A stretch of 64,000 nt of DNA from Astropecten irregularis. Its lineage: Eukaryota; Echinodermata; Asteroidea; Paxillosida; Astropectinidae. Both the position numbers and the translations under genes were made by a program. Below the pieces are notes generated by a model that saw nothing but the letters and a program-made list of their open reading frames with translations, did not search any database and had not been told where the DNA came from. The DNA is taken from assembly GCA_963971285.1 (NCBI GenBank), contig OZ020254.1:14290932-14354931 (forward strand), in the 5' to 3' direction. Shown one piece after another: positions 37,012 through 48,892 of this stretch (positions are counted from its first letter, which is position 1; every line of letters begins with the position of its first letter).

Positions 37012-37477
37012 GTAAATTCATACTTGGTTCATACGTGGTTCATACAGTCACAGTCATCTGTGAAATTTCCAGTCCCATACAGTGCCAACTTAAAAAAAAA
37101 ACGGTGAAAAAAGCCCACGGTATTTTGAAATCTTTTTACAGGATTTTTGATCTCCCTAAGATCAAAATTGTTTTCGGTCAATGGGAGACTTTTGAGAACC
37201 GGTCTTCAAGTCAACAGCGCACGCACATGCACAACAGCGCAGTCGCAAAACAACGCGTGCATGCTCACAATTGCGTGCGCGTGCGCTGTTGACTTGAAGA
37301 CCGGTTCTCAAAAGTCTCCCATTGGTTTTACACTTTTCTGAAAAAATACAGCATTTTAAGCAGAACAATTTTAACGGTATGTTTCTACCATCACCCTCTT
37401 CATACCATGCAAGTTATGTGTAAATCTGTTAAGATTTCTGTTTTGGTATGCAACCTAAATATGATACTACCTTTAAA
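37012..37477. mobile_element. Family B inverted-repeat element, copy 2, interrupted by a family E MITE
   Basis: The right half (attttaacggtatgtttctac, gtaaatctgt.aa.atttctgttt, tacctttaaa) follows copy 1 at 10446-10780 closely. The left half is more diverged. The central gatcaaaattgttttcggt and gttttacac are contiguous in copy 1 (ggtctttgttttac) but split here by the 146-bp element. Confidence 0.75.
37179..37324. mobile_element. MITE family E, short copy with 46-bp perfect TIRs
   Basis: The first 46 bases (caatgggagacttttgagaa through agcgcacgc) are exactly complementary to the last 46, ending at 37324. The centre is purine/pyrimidine alternating and CpG-rich (gcgcacgcacatgcac). It is non-coding. 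The perfect arms suggest recent activity. Confidence 0.92.
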
Positions 37478-39514
37478 TCAAGTAAGTATCGATAGTCTTC
37501 AGATAACGTGTGTATATTTGCAGCTGCTTGCACAGGAAATTACCAGCCGTGTGTCTACACCATTTTTATCTAAATTGAGGCTACCATCAGAAGCATGTAG
37601 CCTACATTGTCAGCATAATGGCTGGTGATAACACACAGCTTGGCATTTGCCGCAAACAGACACAGTTTAGAAAAATTGTGTGGGCAGAGTTTGTATGTTT
37701 GTTTTCTGGCATGACGCCTTCGCAAAAAACCACCAAATAATAAAATGTCATATTTACCAGCTAACGAGCCCTTTTGGTTTGAGACTTGAGAGGAGAGATA
37801 ATTATCTCCGTGGCTGTGGCTGGAAGGGGGAGGAGAGGTGGGATTGACAAGCTGAGTTGCGTGGATACCCTTCTCTCATCAGCAAGATGAACACATGAAG
37901 TTTCTTACATGCTGACAGGTTCAGGCCCACGCATTAGATCAGCAGATCACACATCATGTTTTTATATTTTCCTTGGGGTTGGGGGGGGGGGTGGAGAAGG
38001 GATGACAAGATATTCTGACACATTGTGTGCGTAAGCTGTAACATTTGATCTGGCAGTTAACGAATGTGCATCCCAGAAAAGGCTGCAAGGAAAGGGGGGG
38101 TCAGGGTTGGTTAGGGTTGTCTTTGACAGGATCAGTATAGCTGCAGCGTGGGCAGTGCTAGCTGATTCAAGAGGGGACATGGTCGTAAATTGAAAGGTGA
38201 TAACAGTCCTAGAGCCGTCATTAGTTACTTATTTTGGTATTATGCCTGGGTCTATTTATACATGGATGGATGTACATCTGGACCAATTTTTTTGAAGATC
38301 TGTTGAATAACTAAACTTGGCCATTGGCAAACTGTTATTTCATGTGCATTAAAAAAAAGCATAATTGGTTTTTATCACCTCTGTTCATTTTTCCAAATAC
38401 TTAACAACAAATGTGAATGTCATGCCGTCCCAAACCTAAATCATGACAATTCAGCACTTGATTAATAACAAATTTTATCATTAAATGATCAAATTATATA
38501 TAAGCAGGGGAATGTACATGTATCTGGGGGTTTAACCCTCTCCTTGTTATGAGACGATCTAGACTGGGATTATATGCTCACTGCAGTTCACTTACAGACA
38601 TTTCTGATAGTAAGACAATGTGTGTGTACACACTTTCCCATACAAACTTTGTACATGATTTCCCATAGAAAATTTTGTGTCAAAAGCAGGATTCACTGCT
38701 ATAGTTCAGTAGCCAATCAAAAGGCCCGGATTACTGGCCAATGGGTGAAGAGACTGTGTGACTGTCTGGCCTATGACCACTTCTGTATGATGGTGCTGGC
38801 TAAAGCTAGGCCTAGACCAATGGGAAACAATGTTTTATGCCCAGCTTAGTGAGTTAAGGTGGGAGATCAATACATGTGCTCACTTTTGTCTCAGCCTGCA
38901 TTGATGCAACATACATTGTAGCTGGAATTTTTATCAAAATTTTTGGCCCACCTCCACCCCCACAACTCCATCGTTTGGATTAATGTTTGGCATGTTTGTA
39001 AGCGGAATAAAACAGCCCATCACTTAAAGCTCAATATTTACTTTTGCAAAAATGACATTGCAATTGTTCATGTATGTCATTCAATGCATGCACCTTATAC
39101 ATTTTTAACGTATGTAATTTGAGTAAGTCATTATTATGTAATCATTATTATTATTGCTGTTGTTACAGGTACCAACTTCTCCCCTGAGTCAGTGCTACAG
39201 GGGATGAGAACCGTTCTTTCCTTCTGTAAAAGTTCAAACGAAGAAAAAGAACGGTGCCTGTGAAATTTAATTTTTGTTTAACTTTTATGACCTGTTATGT
39301 AGTTGGACAGGCATGTGCTATTAAAACGTTCATAATGTCTTATACTTGTGCATTTACCTTAACCGAATCGTCAACTCTGCCTAACATGATGGTGGGGGCA
39401 ACAATATTTGGCCTTTTCATGCCTGCATGTTATTCTGGTTATGATAACATTTGCATGCCCAGGGTTCTGATGCCTGCATGGCCGGGGCATTGGGATGCCC
39501 TCTTTATCTGCATT

Positions 39515-39580
39515 GAGCTTTGGTGCTCTGAGCTATTGGTGCTCTGAGCTAGTGGTGCTCTTGGGCTTTTGGTGCCCTCC
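39515..39580 (+). repeat. Short tandem series of a 16-bp unit
   Basis: Four adjoining units follow gagct(a)ttggtgctct: gagctttggtgctct, gagctattggtgctct, gagctagtggtgctct and tgggcttttggtgccct. The words recall the minisatellite at 19150-19575. Confidence 0.7.
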
Positions 39581-39875
39581 ATATGCAGTATTTGTTGGTT
39601 TGAATAAACATGTTTTATATTTGTGTTGCACGGTGGGCCGTGATCATATGGTATCCGGCAGGAATCTGTTCAATAAACTTTTTGGCTGAGGCGTGTAGAC
39701 ACACAATCTTGTCTATTACTTTGTTGCCTTTATTCCAGTCTGCTTATAAAGCGGTAATGTTGTTTCTCCTTCCTGTTGATTCTGTACCAGTTCAGTGGTG
39801 TTTCACCCTCGTTTAACACAGTGGCCTATTTAGTTCCATGGTTAATTGTAAAAAGAAAATAAAAGTACATAAGCC

Positions 39876-40249
39876 CTGTCCGCACTGGACTTTTTTTTCT
39901 GGGAATTTAACCGAGCCGATGGGTAAATGAAAAATGGGCAAATATTACCGGTGTCCGCACTTGGACTTTTGACTCGGGTAACTTAACCATGCACGCATGG
40001 AAGAATTACCGAGCTGACAATACTAGGCTCATGCGGGTACCCGACTCGCACTGTCCGCACTGGACTTTACGTCTCGGGTAAAGTGTCTCGGGCATTCTAC
40101 CCGGGCAGAAGTTGGCCGGTAGAAATACCCGCGCGGCTCGGGCAAAGTAACTGAGAGGAAGACTTCCTGAGACGTCCGCACTGGACTTAAAATGGGTAAA
40201 GTACCCAGCGTCTCGGTTACTTTGCCCCAAAAAAGTCCAGTGCGGACAG
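39876..40249. mobile_element. Fold-back element with five copies of its terminal motif
   Basis: The ends ctgtccgcactggactttttt (39876 on) and aaaaaagtccagtgcggacag (to 40249) are complementary. The motif gtccgcact(t)ggactt also occurs internally at about 39953, 40054 and 40173. Interspersed ctcgggtaa and ttacccgag words add further inverted pairing. The element is non-coding, 374 bp. Confidence 0.85.
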
Positions 40250-42105
40250 CTAGAGTTTCAAGCTGAACGGATGACTGGACACTACAGTGAATATAAGTAC
40301 CTCCTTGCATATTTGACCATCCAGCAGCCAATTAATCTATAAGTTGATTAATCAATTGACCGATCAATTAATCAGTCAATCAAATAGCAGAAAGGTCTGG
40401 CTGGAATTGAGGAATGAAAACAATATAAATTGTATTTAGGTGAATCGTTGCAGTGTACAAATTCCAACACACAAACCTGACCTTTTTAAGTTCCATGGTC
40501 CCACTGCATTGATAGTCAAGCATCAGCATGCATGTATCTAGCCAGTTCCAGCTTGTTTATCTGGTCAGGGTCTGTTTTGATTATACATCGCTGTGTAACA
40601 TGACTGGACTGTCATTGCCATACAAGTGCATGGCATGTTGATCTGTCAACCCATCTCCCCAGCAATCATGAGAGGAGTCTACCCCAGTGGTTGACACATG
40701 AATATAAGAATCATGGGATAAGTGTGGCTTGTAAATCAGGGTTAGCAGCCAGTGGGGTGCCATGGACTGTCTTGGTTCAGGCGTCTCATGGGATGCCCTG
40801 TTTAGACAACCTGTTCCATCTTCAATTAGTATGTAAATGTTCTACATCAAGCAGTGATTACCCAACCTGATTCCAAATGCAGGCAATACTGCTTGTTATA
40901 AATGTTGGCTTGATATTCCATGCACTGGTGGACGTATCTGCAACACACATGCATAAGGACTCAATTGCTGTCAGTATCTTAAAAACAATCTTGAAACAAG
41001 TCTGTAATGTTTATTAACTGTTCCTATATTACTGATGTCGGAACAGGTTTATTTTTTGGTCGGATTTTCCACTATTATTATTAGGTTATTATTATTATTT
41101 AGGTTTGTGTACTATTTTTTGTTTATTCCTAATCTTTTCTAATTTTCTTCTTGTCAGCTTATATGAGGTATCTTATGAAAGCTTATAAGCTGAAGTTTAT
41201 AAAAAAAAGTCTGAGTTTGTAAAGAATTCTTAATAAATTAAGCGCGTGACAGTCATTTGAATATTTTATTAGTCAATTTTGTTCAATTTTGTTTTAGTCA
41301 ATTTCATGACTCCAGTTACTGCTTTTTTCGTTGCATTAATATTTCAGTTTGATTGAACTTTTTGAAGACATATGAGTGCAGAATGTCCGAGCCACTAAAG
41401 TGCAATAAGCTTCCTATCCTCTCGCCCCAAAAACATACCCAGCACTCCACCCCCTTGAATGCAGCCACATTGCATGTCAGACAAGTTAATCAGGTTCTAA
41501 CTTTAGCACAGCCTGGACCTCCTTACAAGGCCGGTGATACACACATGTTGAAACTGGACCAACAAAGTGGTTTCAAGGTTACCGCCCATCCTCCAGAAAT
41601 AGCCCTTTTTTCCCCCTCCGACTGCAGCAGTGTTGTTTCTATAAAAAGCCGAATCCACAAGACCTTTTTTTGTTTTCAGTGCGGGGGTGAGAGGAGATGA
41701 TGAGACACTGTCATCCTGTGAATCTGTTGGCTCATACCTGTTGATCTCTCATCTCTATTGCGTCTTTTCCCTCCCACCGTCTTCAGTCGCAGCTCAGTAA
41801 CGGTATTCCTTGTGTAATGGGCTTCCTCCTCCCTTGAATAAGCCATCCCTAATTCACCCCCTCTGGAGACCCCCTCTCTCTGCCTTGTATTGATCATTTG
41901 TTCAGGATGTGATAGGAGTGACAGGGAGAGAGAGAGAGAGGGTGGATGGGGTCAGGTTATGTAACTTAAAGGCAAACTATCTTCTTTCTTTTTCTTCTTT
42001 TTTGCTTTCTTCCAAAGGTTTAGGACCCTGGACACATTTCAGATATAATTTCAACCACACCGATTTCACCTGTTTTGGGTTATTGTTTTTTCTTCTGTTT
42101 ATTAG

Positions 42106-42168
42106 GAGAAAGCCAAGGGAAAGAAGAAGGTGCTCAATCTTGATGAAATCAAGCAAACGTTGAAAGAG
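42106..42168 (+). CDS. NPM1-like: Exon 7: Lys-rich linker and start of a C-terminal helix
   Basis: The acceptor is the pyrimidine-rich ttcttctgtttattag and the donor is GAG|gtaagt. The exon has 21 codons, phase 0 on both sides. The product is EKAKGKKK followed by VLNLDEIKQTLKE. The second half resembles the NPM1 segment SVEDIKAKM just ahead of its C-terminal three-helix domain, so the next exon should begin that domain. No exon encoding the domain (aromatic-rich, ending near a Leu-Trp motif) was recognised to the right. Confidence 0.88.
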
Positions 42169-43257
42169 GTAAGTGTCGAGAGTGATTACTGTAGAGTTCA
42201 TAGGTTGTGACCTCTTGACCATTAAAATGGAGGCTTTAAAGTATGAGACAGGTAGTTTGGACATGATGTGATCTATTCTAATGCAATTCAGTGGGTAAAT
42301 GAACCACAATAAGCAAATTTGTTGGGGCAATAAAGGTTCACAGAGCAAAGATGAACATTCTGGTGCCGTGAGCACTGAGCAGGGATGTGAGACTTAGTGA
42401 CTTGTGAGAAGTATAGAAATTTCAGCTTTTTCCTTGGTGTTTTTAGATTTTTGGTGGCCACTCACATCTCTCCCTGCATGATACAAACTGCTATTGCAGC
42501 TTCCCTAGCAGGAGGGGTTAAAAGCTGACACTCCATGGATGTCATTCAAATCATTCCCCAACTTCTTTCTATATTCTATTTTGACATGTCAATTTCTGTC
42601 AGCCTTTTGCTCTGCACAGTAAAGTGTCTATAGAGCATAGTAAACAAATTGACTGAATTGATTGAAATGACAGATCAAATTCTAATTGTGTTTATAAATA
42701 ATCCTGATTATCATCAGTGATCTATTTCAATGCTAAGGATTCTACATTTCTTGGTACTGTGTAGATGTGGCACGTTCTGAGTACGGTATACATGTATCAA
42801 GAGAAGCCATCTGGGGCCTAAACTAGGCTTCTTGGAGTCTGTTGGTGATTAGGAAATCCTGCGTACGCTGTAGTACCCCTACATTGGACTCAACATCTGA
42901 TACTTGTTGACTTTCTCCTTCCTGCGGAAAAGGCACATTTTTTTCTGTTCTGATTTTTGGCACCCAAATCCCATAAGCTCTTTACAGCCTCTCTCCAAGG
43001 GGCAGTTTGGTTCCTTTTCTTAGCAATCTAATTCTTAGTATATATCTAGGTTATGAAGTATTTTTCAGAATTGCAGAAAAGCAACATTCTTTAAACAGAC
43101 ATAAAGACCTAGTTTTTCTTCTTGTTCTTTTGTCCGTCTTTTCAATTTAAGACTAATTTCCATTCATATGTAGATATTTTCATGGATTTTGCAGAATCTC
43201 TCAATCATGTTATGAGAGCCTTATGTTCTGTGATACATAAAACAGACACATTTAATG

Positions 43258-43457
43258 NNNNNNNNNNNNNNNNNNNNNNNNNNNNNNNNNNNNNNNNNNN
43301 NNNNNNNNNNNNNNNNNNNNNNNNNNNNNNNNNNNNNNNNNNNNNNNNNNNNNNNNNNNNNNNNNNNNNNNNNNNNNNNNNNNNNNNNNNNNNNNNNNNN
43401 NNNNNNNNNNNNNNNNNNNNNNNNNNNNNNNNNNNNNNNNNNNNNNNNNNNNNNNNN
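43258..43457. other. Assembly gap (200 N)
   Basis: Exactly 200 ambiguous bases, a round number that suggests either an estimated or placeholder gap. It lies 1.1 kb after the last recognised exon, so it may hide a following exon. Confidence 0.99.
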
Positions 43458-43729
43458 CACCTTTTGCTTTGTTGATAAGAGAGCAATGCAGCGGATTCTC
43501 TGTAAAAGCAGGGCCTACGTCTCTTTTCAAGATCATACAATGAGATCATTTTGTCATTTCAGACCTTCAGATTTTGAATTGGCCAGATATTATCACATTT
43601 ATTTACTCCCCCCCCCAAAAAAAAGGATGGAAACGGTTCTACAAAGTTTTGTTTGCATTAATTTTGTCTTTGGCCTGGCCTTTTCAAACTATAGTGATGT
43701 GGTGCCCTTGTGTCTTGAAATGGATCTTA

Positions 43730-43862
43730 GGCCGTGTCCCCAATCTCTGGCTGCGACCGCAAATTACACATGCCCCTATGGCAGCCACTAGCCAGTGACT
43801 GCAGCCGTTTCCGTAGACTTGTGTGTTATTTGCGGTCTTAGCCAGAGTATAGGGACACGGCC
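43730..43862. mobile_element. Short palindromic MITE
   Basis: The ends ggccgtgtccc (43730-43740) and gggacacggcc (43852-43862) are exact complements. Further inverted pairing continues inward (ctctggct...cgaccgcaaat against atttgcggtcttagccagag). It is 133 bp, bordered by TA-containing sequence. Confidence 0.82.
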
Positions 43863-43900
43863 ATAATTCAACCCGAAGCAAACAGTAGCACCACAGGTGC

Positions 43901-43920
43901 AAACAAACAAACACCCCAAC
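43901..43920 (+). repeat. Second copy of the (CAAA)n-CACCCCAAC 20-mer
   Basis: The string aaacaaacaaacaccccaac matches 5257-5276 exactly and lies 38 bases after the palindromic MITE. Confidence 0.6.
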
Positions 43921-44819
43921 TAATAATAAAAACGAATCTACAAACAAATCTGCAAATGAAAGGTTTTTACCCCTCAAAACGTACCTGAATCCTTCAAAAT
44001 TCCATTTTTTTTAAAAACCAAATTGGGTCATCAAACTCCTTTCCCCTTATTAAATTACCGTGACTGGGCAGAACAGTCTTATAACATCCTGTAGTAAAGG
44101 GCTTGGATTTCGTTGAATTTTGGGCGATGCTTTGGTTAATCTACTTGCATTAACTGCCCGGACTTTCCCCCCAAAACCCCACCCTCTCTCCCCAAACAGA
44201 TCGGCCCTGCCCGAGATTACAAATACTTGAACTCTGCCCGTGAAAAAAAAAGAAGAAGAAAATTGGGTATTGGAAGTGTCCGTGATACTGGTTGTGAGGC
44301 TAGAATCTATAGGTCGTCTGGACAGTGGAATTGATTGATACCAAGCAGTGTTTATGAATCAATCTTTGTATCAATGTTTATGTCTATGGGAAGCAGTCCT
44401 AATTGACCGTGCATTTATCAGTTTCCTGTTCAGTTCACTGTCAAATTGAAGAATAAGTTTGCCATCGTTGAGCTTTTTTATGTTTTTTTTTTTTTGTATT
44501 TTAAACAGACGAAGGAGTTGGGGGGATGGCCTAAGATTGAAGGATGTCCTGAGTGGGGTTTCAGCAGACACCGAGGCGCATAATGTTAACAGTTTAACCA
44601 GGCCGGACTTTCTTAATGTGAGAAAGGCTCATAAGGGCTGCTGGTCTTATTAAAGGGTGGTCCTGCATCTGTGTGTAAACTCCTGAATAACGGTTTGACA
44701 TTGCCTCCGTAGAACGGAGCCAGCATTATACATATATTGTCTCCCCTGTGCCGTATGTGTATAGATCTTTGTCAGTTTTGCTTGATTGCTTTGTTGATTT
44801 TGGTGTGGCTTATCCCAGA

Positions 44820-45411
44820 GACTGTGTTGATCACGGTATGGCGATCAAAGGAGGATCAGATCCCCCAAGGGCGATCAAAAGCTAGTGTAAACGCAAGAGC
44901 AATCAGGATCAGATCCTCCTTTTTGATCGCCCTTCCTTGCGGGATCGAAGAGTGATCAGATTGCAAGGTGGATCAAAAAATAAATGTAAACGCAAAGCAG
45001 GATCAGATCCCGCAATTTTGCTTGCTGACATCCGCTCTCAAATCCAGGGTGGCATGGAAAAAGGAGGCACCCCGCAATATAACAAATCACGACATTCTGG
45101 GCACGCGTCCCATTACGCTGATTTCAACATTATTTCTCTGCACAAAAGAACAATTTCAGTGGTACTCTGTCATCAGTACGCCATTTTGCATTACATGAAA
45201 GTTATCTGCAACGTTGCAGCCTGCAGTCATCATCACGTTCCTCGCCGTTTCTGAAATCCCGTATTTATCTATTTATTCCATGTAAGAACATCGTTTTGAA
45301 AAGGCATTTTTTCGTTTAACAGCGCTGTGTAAATGAGCGATCAGACGTAAACGCATCAACAACTCCATATGGGATCTGATCCTTTTTTGATCGCCTGGAT
45401 CAAACACGGTC
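44820..45411. mobile_element. Non-autonomous DNA element with subterminal GATCAGATCC repeats
   Basis: The left end (gactgtgttgatcacgg...ggcgatcaaag.aggatcagatccc) and right end (gggatctgatccttttttgatcgcc..gatcaaacacggtc) are imperfect inverted repeats. gatcagatcc or its complement recurs several times, and gtaaacgca occurs three times (about 44887, 44987, 45346). No transposase ORF is recognisable. The left border is approximate. Confidence 0.7.
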
Positions 45412-48400
45412 ATAGTTCCCACAGCTTGTGGATTTCAGCGTTATTTCTCAAGCCTTGTTGCCGAGTTGTTTCTCTGTCAGTTGGGTTGTCTGTCCGTCAG
45501 TAATTTGGTTTTATCCTACCTCAGGTCACCTAGAGGTGAACGTGCCATTGTTCATGGCAAACATTTTGATTTCAGCATTTTTGCTGACAGCCTTATTGCC
45601 AAGTTGTTTCTCTATCTGTCTGTATGTAATTTGGTTTCATCCTATCAAACAGGTTTGAATCTGGCCTAGCCAATACCTGTATCTAATTTATGGCATGTAT
45701 CACCATGCCCTCTCCTCTTCCCTCAGGGATTCCCCTGCAGGACAATTGTAATCATTTCTTCACCTTTCTTCCCCCATCTCACCGTCACCTGACCCCAGGT
45801 CATCCAGGCAACTATCGCATCAATCTTGCTGGAATCGGAAAAAAACCTCAATTTCCCGTCTTCTTCCTCCATGGCTTTACTTGCCCTCTGACTAGTACTC
45901 AAATTGGGGGAAGCAGCCTGTTCCGAGGCTTTCCAGATTTTTTTTTTCTCTTCAATTTTCTCTTTCTTTTCCCCCCTTCCTCCGATGATGAATTGTAAAA
46001 GAAAAAAGGGGAAGGGTTGTGGGGGGGGGGGGGGGGGAGTGGAGAAGCATCATGCATGCTTCTTTTTCTGGGGGTCTGCGTGAGGATTCACGGAAGCTGG
46101 GCGTACTTTACAGTGCCATATACTCTGGATTTTGCCGGGGGAAGGGCGGCCTTTTTTCCAAGTCACTTCATAATCTGCAGGGATCTGCAGTGACTTGTGC
46201 TAGCAGCTGCGGGTAAGGGTCTTTGAACGTCCAACCCTGCCATCCTGCACTGCCCATGGTGACCACAATTGATTGTTTGCAATAGCAGAATCTATTAAAA
46301 TTGGGAAAGATCTGAAGTGGAGACAGCTATGTTATATTCAGCATCCTGTTTCTAGCTCGCAATCTGTTGAAGTTGTGTTTCACCTTAAGCAGTTGGGCTC
46401 TTATATTTGTTGTCAAAGTTTGTTTGTTTGTTTGTAAGCTTTCCAATGCAAAATGTCATGCAAAAGGCCATTTAGTTGCCCAAAGGTTAAAAGTACCATT
46501 GAAAATTCACCTTGACTGTGTCAAAATCTTATCATTTATTCTGTCTAAAAATGCACCTTGGCTGTATGATGTATTATGTTATGAATTATGCACTGACTAT
46601 TGACTGTCAAAGTATTGCTATGTCTATGAAGTATCTCCACATGTTGTTTGAATCAACATCCAGCCGAGACAGGCTTGCCAAGTCATGTATCCGCACAGCT
46701 CCGTCTTCATTTCTGGTCACCGGGGCGCTGCCCCCCTCCGTCTGGGCTTGTTGGTCCCCTCCCCCCCCACACTGAGCTGTTTGTGTTCTTGGAATCCTTT
46801 ATCCCCCTCCCCCTTCCCCCTCACTGAAGCTTACTCTACCAAACACCCAACTATACCCAACATCAGGATGAAGTTATTAACTGTTTTCCTCCCGACTCTG
46901 GTTGGGGGGGGGGGGACCGCTGTTGTCATCGTGAAGTCAGCCCCTTTTGCCTCGACATCAAACTCCAGGATTTCAGGATGGAAAAACTCCTATTCACTTA
47001 AACCTCATCCAAATTGATAGGATCCATTTTATGCACTCCGTGTCCGACGGCCACAAATAGCAGACCTGATGTATGTCATGTGGGACCTACTCTGCTCTGA
47101 TAATAAATAATGTGACTTTGATGTAGATCGTATTTCATGCAACTGAGGAAAACCTCATCACACTTCATCCCCAGTCATTGAATCCTTGAATTTATTGCTC
47201 CTGAATTCATCTGGAATGGTCCCCTGCATCTGTGGCTGACTCTTTCATTGAATGCTAGACAAAGACATAACCATGTCCTCCTTTGTAGCTGCCTGCATGT
47301 ATTCACATCTGGGTGCCGGGCAAGAGGCAATGTGTCTTGCTCAAGGACTTAAAGGGCTTTGTAGGACAAGGTCTTGATGCACCAGAACTTTCAGCATAAT
47401 CACTCCACTGTTAAGCACAGATAGATCATGGGCCTGCTTCGCAGAAAGAGGAAATTACTCGCAATATGAATTATTTTGGCTGGTAATGTAGATTTTGGCT
47501 ATTACATGTAGATTAAATTAACTTAGCATGTCTTTGAAATTCACCTCTTCTTTTGATGGATGGTCATTCTAGGAAGCTTTTTTGCTCTAAGTACATTCTT
47601 TTAACCCCCAGTTTGAGGTTTTCAAATGTGTTTGATAGTTTTAGGGGTTCAAGATTCCGGACTCATAGAGGTTGCAAGCTCATTGTGGAGGTTGACCTCA
47701 ATGGAATCAGACGAGAGCATTGCGTGACAGCGCCCTCGTGGAAAAATGCTTAGCAATCCTCGTCACCAAGCTCAATTTCCATCCCTGCCCATGGAGGTCA
47801 GTCACTACTGGTGCACTGTTAACCAAGCAGAGACCAAGGAGACTCCCAATTGGCTCATAACTCGGTGTGATGATAGAGAAGAGGCCATCCCATGAACGTG
47901 CTCGTGCGATCACAGCCCATTGAGCATTATGAAATATCAAATGATCCGTCTGTCAGACCCGTTGCAAACGACTTGTCCTGATCCCCTTCCCCTTCCTTCT
48001 ACTTCTCCATGACTTCTGGCAGAGGGGGGCGAGGGAGAATCTACTTTAGGATTGGGTGTTGACCATCAGATTGGGATCAGGTAGGAAATTCAATTTTGAG
48101 GAGGCTCCCACAACACCCAAACACTAGGAAGGGGGAAATTTAACCAGCACTATAGATTCATTGTTGTGCCCCACGATGTCCTAAGCTTAATTTGCATCCA
48201 GCTCATCCAGAAAGTTAGAAGGAGGTTGATGGGAAACTCCCAGTTGTTACGGTTCTCTCAAGACTTCCCATGAGGATGGGGAAGAGGACTGATAGGAGTC
48301 ACCTGGAAGGAGATGGATTCCACCTTTTAGCCGGCCTATCAGCTGTTTCACCGGGTTCCCCAGGGTCAGAAGCGGTCCTGAAGCACCTCAGACTAGAGTG

Positions 48401-48725
48401 TTCATTTCACCGACGCTTAAAGTTCAAGTAGCTCCTGTGTCTGTACGTTCTCCCCTCCATTTTCATTTTCATAATACTCCATTTTACATTTCTTCTCTCT
48501 AAAAGTATCTGTAATGGACAGCCAATCCCTGTTCAACCACCTTCCAATTATGCAATCTAGGTCATCTCCCTTCAGAATGCATTCTAATGCACTGAGCCTC
48601 TTTGAAATTTTGGCTTTGATTTTCCATCAACCAAAATCCCAAATGGCTTTTCTTATAAGCCAAAGCTCCATTTCTTTGGTTCAAAATAGAGCATCTGCTT
48701 GCAAATCAGAAGCCATAAAGCTTTA

Positions 48726-48892
48726 GCCTGAATTCAGAGGTTTTTTCTCAGACATTTGACAAATAGTACTTGATTTCTAAAACATCCAGGAAACACATTT
48801 TTTGAAAGGGGGTATAAAGAGTAGTTCCAGGTTTTCCGGACTAGGTAAAGATCTTTCAGGATTTGTAATAAAAAATTCTGGTGCCATCTCTG
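48726..48892 (+). mobile_element. MITE family C, copy 2 (5' end missing)
   Basis: It starts at gcctgaattcag, corresponding to base 27 or so of the copy at 20369, and ends ttctggtgccatctctg. Shared blocks include gacaaata, acttgattt, aaacatc and aacacattttttgaaaggggg. Same strand as copy 1. Confidence 0.78.

Larger units (their letters stand above)
33595..42105 (+). other. NPM1-like: 8.5-kb intron between exons 6 and 7
   Basis: No coding exon was recognised. The intron contains the MITE cluster at 34.0-37.5 kb and the GTCCGCACTGGACTT element at 39.9 kb, plus a 22-base C run at 34511-34532. The stretch from about 37480 to 39400 shows nothing identifiable, and neither does 40250-42000 apart from short ATT repeats. 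Confidence 0.75.
6251..42168 (+). other. NPM1-like: Partial gene model: nucleoplasmin/nucleophosmin-family histone chaperone (7 exons)
   Basis: Seven exons on the + strand splice into one 594-nt open frame of 198 codons. Junction phases are 0 entering the first exon, then 1, 0, 0, 2, 0 and 0, and every partial codon is completed correctly by the next exon. The order is end of nucleoplasmin core, acidic tract, bipartite NLS, three more acidic exons, basic linker, and a short helical segment. Nucleoplasmin-family proteins are nuclear or nucleolar pentameric chaperones that bind histones through the core and acidic tracts; the sea urchin member is the mitotic apparatus protein p62. Introns are about 0.8, 0.6, 0.25, 2.0, 23.2 and 8.5 kb. 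The N-terminal part of the core and the C-terminal end with the stop codon were not found, so both ends are incomplete. The family call is firm. Which paralogue it is (NPM1, NPM2/3 type or p62) remains an inference. Confidence 0.88.

Noticed and set aside
43122-43791. ORFs of 79-178 codons across the N gap.
   Set aside because: They are open only because N codons are not read as stops.
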